Source of the DNA: Pedobacter sp. R20-19
GTDB lineage: Bacteria > Bacteroidota > Bacteroidia > Sphingobacteriales > Sphingobacteriaceae
Assembly (NCBI RefSeq): GCF_000708265.2
Contig: NZ_JCKI01000003.1
Location: forward strand, 248,001-312,000
DNA: 64,000 bases
Direction: 5' to 3'
Positions 60,643 to 64,000 of this stretch are shown piece by piece; positions within the stretch are counted from its first letter, which is position 1; the number at the start of each line of letters is the position of its first letter. Under the pieces are notes generated by a model, which saw only the letters and a list, made by a program, of their open reading frames with translations, made no database searches and had not been told where the DNA came from. Both the position numbers and the translations under genes were made by a program.

Positions 60643-63210
60643 TTAATAATTTAGGCCTGGAATCGGACTTTCGTTTATAATTTTATCTAACATGTGTTTT
60701 AGATATTGAAAGTGAATTTTGGTGTCTTGATCTTTTGCCGTAATCGCACCTTTTCCGATATCTATACGTAAATCTTTAAGATGTGCAAAAGCCAAAGCCT
60801 TCACATTCGAATACAACAATACATCAGTCGGCGTTACGGATGCTAAAATATTATCGGTAGATCCCTGTAAGGCAAAACGTTTGTTATACATGGTGATGAT
60901 ACTGCCAACATACATTTTTTGTAGTGCCCGGCGATATTCATCTGTTGGTTTACCGCTTTTTAACTCACTAAAAATCCCTTTTTTTAAATCATTTAACCAT
61001 TCCGTTGGTGAATATGCGCCTTTTCCATGATCTCTCTGGTTAATCATCATCCTATAAAGTCGTGATTGCGAAGTCACTGATGCTACTACACCTTGTTGTA
61101 CAACTTGTACGGCATTAAAACTAAAACCAGGATCGATTTTATTTAAAATCTCTTTGTTGGCTAACCATTTTGGCGTATTGAATACCTGATCATTGTAAAA
61201 CTTTATGGCTTCTTTTTGTTTAGCTAAGCTTACAGCCTGATAAACAGCACCTGGCTGGTCGGTTGTTTTCTCCGTAACCATTACACCGCCTAAATATTTC
61301 AAAACATGAAATGCATAGCGGCTATACTGTCCAACGGCTTCTTTATACATTTCATCTAAATTGCCATAGCCTTTTCCATCCTCTTTTGTCCAGTTGATTA
61401 ACTGCGGAACAATTCTTTTAAGGTTCTTAATCCCATATAAACTCGCTTTGATTGCATCATCGCCCAAATCTTCAGATTGGGATCGAGGATCGTGATCTTT
61501 GCCTTCACCACCAAACCAAAGACGCTTATTGCTCGCTAAACTATCTATCGTTATTTTGTTTAATATTTTAGCTTCTGCTTCAGCGCTGGGCTGATCAAGA
61601 ATAGGTTTATAGCCCCATTGAATTGCCCATTTATCGTAATCATTGATTCTTGGATAAATGCCTGCCTCACTGATATGATCTTCGGGCTGTGCCACATAAT
61701 TAAAACGTGCATAATCCATAATAGAAGGGGTATGACCATGCGCTTCAACCCACGCTTTATCCCGCAGTTTTTCAACCGGAACAGTGCTACTTGCACCCAT
61801 ATTGTGCCTTAAACCTAAAGTATGGCCGATTTCGTGTGAAGAAACGAAGCGGATTAACTGCCCCATCAACTCATCGTCAAACTTATTTTTACGGGCTCTG
61901 GGATCAATAGCACCAGCCTGGATCATGTACCAGCGATGAACTAAATTCATCACATTATGATACCAGCCAATATGGCTTTCCAATATCTCACCAGTTCTTG
62001 GATCAGCAATGTTTGGACCATAGGCATTTTGTTGAGGCGATGCGAAATAACGGATTACCGAAAAGCGGGCATCATCCAAACTCATGGTAGTATCTGCCTC
62101 TGGCCATTCTTTAGCCACAATTGCATTTTTAAAACCAGCCTGTTCAAAAGCTTTTTGCCAATCGTTAACGCCTGCGATTAAAAATGGTCTCCATTTCTTA
62201 GGGGTTGCCGGATCGATGTAATAAACTATTTGCTTTTTCGGTTCAACCAATTCGCCTTTTCTGAACTTATCTAAATCTTCGGATTTTGGTTCCAATCTCC
62301 AGCGGTGAATGAAAGCTTCCTGCTCTACTTTTTGCTGATTATCATTGTATTTAACGTTAGCACTGGCGAAGAAACCAACTCTGGGATCGTATAAACGTTT
62401 CCTTAACGGATTTTCAGGAAGTCTGATAAAGGAGGTATTCATTCCTAACGTTACTGCCCCAGCTTCACTTACTGCCGGCAATTTGACGCCAGTGGCTGTA
62501 TATGTTCTGATGCTTCTAATTTCTGTATTCATAGGAAAACTTTTCACACTTTCGATATACGATCGATCGGCAGCCTGCATTCCAAGACCATAAGCCTTTT
62601 TATTCTCGCCATTAAAAGCCAGTAACGGCGATTCACTGATTAGAAAATCAGTAACATCAATCACAACTCCTGATGAATCTTTGCTTTTTGCTTTAATAGG
62701 GAAAGCAGCCAAAATCGGGTTCAGATTTGAGCTCTCCACAGCTTTGGAAATCATGTCCGTAGAATCTGCAATACTTACCGTTGCTGAAACTTTTAAAAAC
62801 AACTTATTATTTGGACCTATTTCCCAATAAATAATTTTCGAGGCAACTTCCTCTCCCCCGTAATTACCTGCACCAGGCGTAGATTTACTCAAGCGGTTAA
62901 CCGCCAGGATTTCTTTCTTCAGAAGCTGATTAGGGATTTCAAAAAAATATTTATCATTCAGTTTGTGAACCGTGAATAAACCTTTTTGGGTTACCGCTTT
63001 AGCGGTAATAACTTCCGCATAAGGTTTTATTGCGTTTTTTGTGCTATCGGCTTTTGGTTTCGCCGCGATTGCAGCAGCGGCTTTTGCAGCAACTGCTTTC
63101 TTCTTATTGTTGTTAAAAATGCTACAAGAGCTTGCCGTAATAATAAGCAAAGCGGTAGCTAACACCAGGCATTTAGGCCCCGTGTGAAGGTGGAATATGT
63201 TATTTTTCAT
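60643..63210 (-). CDS. Zinc-dependent metalloprotease, DUF5117/DUF5118 type, lipoprotein
   Basis: An 855-residue protein with a lipoprotein signal (VLATALLIITASSCSIF; lipobox ASSC). The zinc-binding motif SSHEIGHTLGLRHNMGAS (HExxHxxGxxH) near residue 475 shows a metzincin fold, and the downstream SIMDYARFNYV segment is the Met-turn. The N-terminal ~330 residues carry the DUF5118/DUF5117-type regions (EVITAKAVTQKGLFTVHKLN; VIDVTDFLISESPLLAF). It is anchored on the outer membrane or in the periplasm, where it would cut proteins or peptides. It lies 8 bases after the SusD gene and 4 bases before TlpA. Natural substrate unknown. Confidence 0.93.
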   Translation of the reverse strand: MKNNIFHLHTGPKCLVLATALLIITASSCSIFNNNKKKAVAAKAAAAIAAKPKADSTKNAIKPYAEVITAKAVTQKGLFTVHKLNDKYFFEIPNQLLKKEILAVNRLSKSTPGAGNYGGEEVASKIIYWEIGPNNKLFLKVSATVSIADSTDMISKAVESSNLNPILAAFPIKAKSKDSSGVVIDVTDFLISESPLLAFNGENKKAYGLGMQAADRSYIESVKSFPMNTEIRSIRTYTATGVKLPAVSEAGAVTLGMNTSFIRLPENPLRKRLYDPRVGFFASANVKYNDNQQKVEQEAFIHRWRLEPKSEDLDKFRKGELVEPKKQIVYYIDPATPKKWRPFLIAGVNDWQKAFEQAGFKNAIVAKEWPEADTTMSLDDARFSVIRYFASPQQNAYGPNIADPRTGEILESHIGWYHNVMNLVHRWYMIQAGAIDPRARKNKFDDELMGQLIRFVSSHEIGHTLGLRHNMGASSTVPVEKLRDKAWVEAHGHTPSIMDYARFNYVAQPEDHISEAGIYPRINDYDKWAIQWGYKPILDQPSAEAEAKILNKITIDSLASNKRLWFGGEGKDHDPRSQSEDLGDDAIKASLYGIKNLKRIVPQLINWTKEDGKGYGNLDEMYKEAVGQYSRYAFHVLKYLGGVMVTEKTTDQPGAVYQAVSLAKQKEAIKFYNDQVFNTPKWLANKEILNKIDPGFSFNAVQVVQQGVVASVTSQSRLYRMMINQRDHGKGAYSPTEWLNDLKKGIFSELKSGKPTDEYRRALQKMYVGSIITMYNKRFALQGSTDNILASVTPTDVLLYSNVKALAFAHLKDLRIDIGKGAITAKDQDTKIHFQYLKHMLDKIINESPIPGLNY

Positions 63211-63218
63211 GTTTCTAT

Positions 63219-64000
63219 TTAATAACCCGGATTTTGGATGAGGTTAGGATTGGCATCAATGGCATTATTGGGTAATGGAAGTAGTTTTGCTGCTGGCCGG
63301 TAACTCGTTTTCAAGGCGCCAAGAACAACATCAGCCTGACCGGTTCTTTTTAAATTATACCAGCGGTGTGCCTGTTCACAGAAAAACTCTTTCCTGGTTT
63401 CTAATAAAATATCATCCAACAGTGTGGCTTGTGCAGTAGTTGTACTGGCGGCAGTTTGTGCCCTTGAACGGATTACGTTTAAATCGCTCAATGCCCCATT
63501 TAAGTTGGTTCCGATTCTGGCTCGTGCTTCTGCCCTGATCAAATATTGCTCAGCTAAACGCAAAACCGTAGGCGATTCTGCCACACCTGCAGCCACGGCC
63601 AATGCCTGGGTGGTATATTTGTATTTGTAAGGCACAACTTTAACCTTTCCAGCAACTGTATAATTGGTCATCCAACGCTGACGACGAAGATCAGTACTGG
63701 TAAAAAGACTTAAAAAAGCCGGACGGATTTCAAATTGTGGATCACTACCGGTAAATGGTAAAAATGTACCGGCCTCCACGGTATATTGGTTAGTTACCGC
63801 TAATGGTGATGACATTTGCCAAATGCTTTCTGCGTTATTTTTTGTCCACACTCCGGTCGCCATATTTGCAGAGGGAATCATTGCATATAAACTTGAAGCA
63901 ATCACTTCGGAAGCATTATTCTCCGCAGCAGCATAATTTTCAGTAAATAAACTTACTCTAGCCAGTAAAGCAGCAGCTACAAATTTGTTAACACCTAACC
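63219..64000 (-). CDS. SusD/RagB family outer-membrane nutrient-binding lipoprotein, C-terminal part
   Basis: Partial gene: the frame stays open to the end of the window (upstream residues read VNKFVAAALLARVSLFTENYA), so the signal peptide and N-terminal part are missing. The visible ~260 residues contain the typical end of SusD proteins: LRLAEQYLIRAEARARIG, ALSDLNVIRSRAQ, DDILLETRKEFFCEQAHRWY and the closing LLPLPNNAIDANPNLIQNPGY, which is diagnostic in its last ~14 residues. It sits on the surface with a TonB-dependent SusC transporter, whose gene is expected just upstream, beyond the window. The downstream protease, TlpA and amidohydrolase suggest that the nutrient is a peptide or amide. 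Confidence 0.94.
   Translation of the reverse strand, partial: LGVNKFVAAALLARVSLFTENYAAAENNASEVIASSLYAMIPSANMATGVWTKNNAESIWQMSSPLAVTNQYTVEAGTFLPFTGSDPQFEIRPAFLSLFTSTDLRRQRWMTNYTVAGKVKVVPYKYKYTTQALAVAAGVAESPTVLRLAEQYLIRAEARARIGTNLNGALSDLNVIRSRAQTAASTTTAQATLLDDILLETRKEFFCEQAHRWYNLKRTGQADVVLGALKTSYRPAAKLLPLPNNAIDANPNLIQNPGY

Noticed and set aside
1..64000. CRISPR array
   Set aside because: No regularly spaced short direct repeats with unique spacers were found; the repeats noted are long or irregular.

Overview
The window looks like a chromosomal segment of a Bacteroidota bacterium of the Sphingobacteriaceae type, most likely Pedobacter or a close relative. The reasons are family content (SusD, type IX secretion sorting domain with a PorP/SprF partner, GH92 and GH89 glycosidases, DUF5117-type metalloprotease, LytTR systems, RpoN), low G+C, the near absence of Shine-Dalgarno sequences, and promoters of the Bacteroidota form TTTG-N19..21-TAnnTTTG. 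The genus is inferred from gene types and could not be checked by a search.

Layout. 1-3086: end of an alpha-N-acetylglucosaminidase and a GH92 alpha-mannosidase (glycan breakdown). 3200-5912: lysS with its terminator, a small unknown gene and a pyridoxamine-phosphate-oxidase-like protein. 5976-6731: two direct copies of a ~355 bp non-coding repeat exactly 400 bp apart. 6802-16043: Na+/H+ antiporter, a membrane/TPR-like protein, thioredoxin-like proteins, ung plus a hydrolase, a second interspersed repeat (10802-10990), an Lrp regulator, an mntR-mntH pair in which mntH carries a universal-stress domain, smpB (no ATG start) and pcm. 16228-24518: outer-membrane protein, priA, DUF423, two envelope proteins, tsaB, yidD, rnpA and rpmH (the last one short and easy to miss). 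24709-31026: HD hydrolase, LytTR response regulator with its histidine kinase, LiaF-like protein, ChaN-like protein, mscL, rpoN. 31124-35673: a large PKD-repeat protein with a type-B type IX secretion signal and its PorP/SprF partner. 36052-42855: small protein, tatA, HD phosphohydrolase, TetR regulator, AarF/UbiB kinase, single-domain response regulator, GIN-domain protein, LTA-synthase-like sulfatase.

42899-53291 is one run of five leftward genes: an HD phosphohydrolase fused to a Pycsar-effector-like membrane domain, ppk1, an SdiA-regulated-type lipoprotein, a 1202-residue protein joining a calcineurin-like phosphoesterase, a possible secreted-kinase-like middle part and an Omp85-like barrel, and an 804-residue GAF-like protein. 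This phosphate and nucleotide-signalling flavoured cluster is the most interesting intact system here.

53642-58043 is a graveyard of mobile DNA just behind an intact tRNA-Met(CAU): a truncated two-frame ISAon1-type transposase, a decayed PRTRC protein E gene whose start codon seems lost by a single ATGA to ATAA change, a 41-residue tail of a lost upstream gene, and an IS21 element with three in-frame stops, a frameshift and a damaged Walker A loop. It is probably the remains of a PRTRC-carrying integrative element. 58226-64000 is a leftward SusD - zinc metalloprotease - TlpA - amidohydrolase operon, suggesting uptake and use of a peptide-like substrate. No CRISPR array, rRNA or replication origin was seen.
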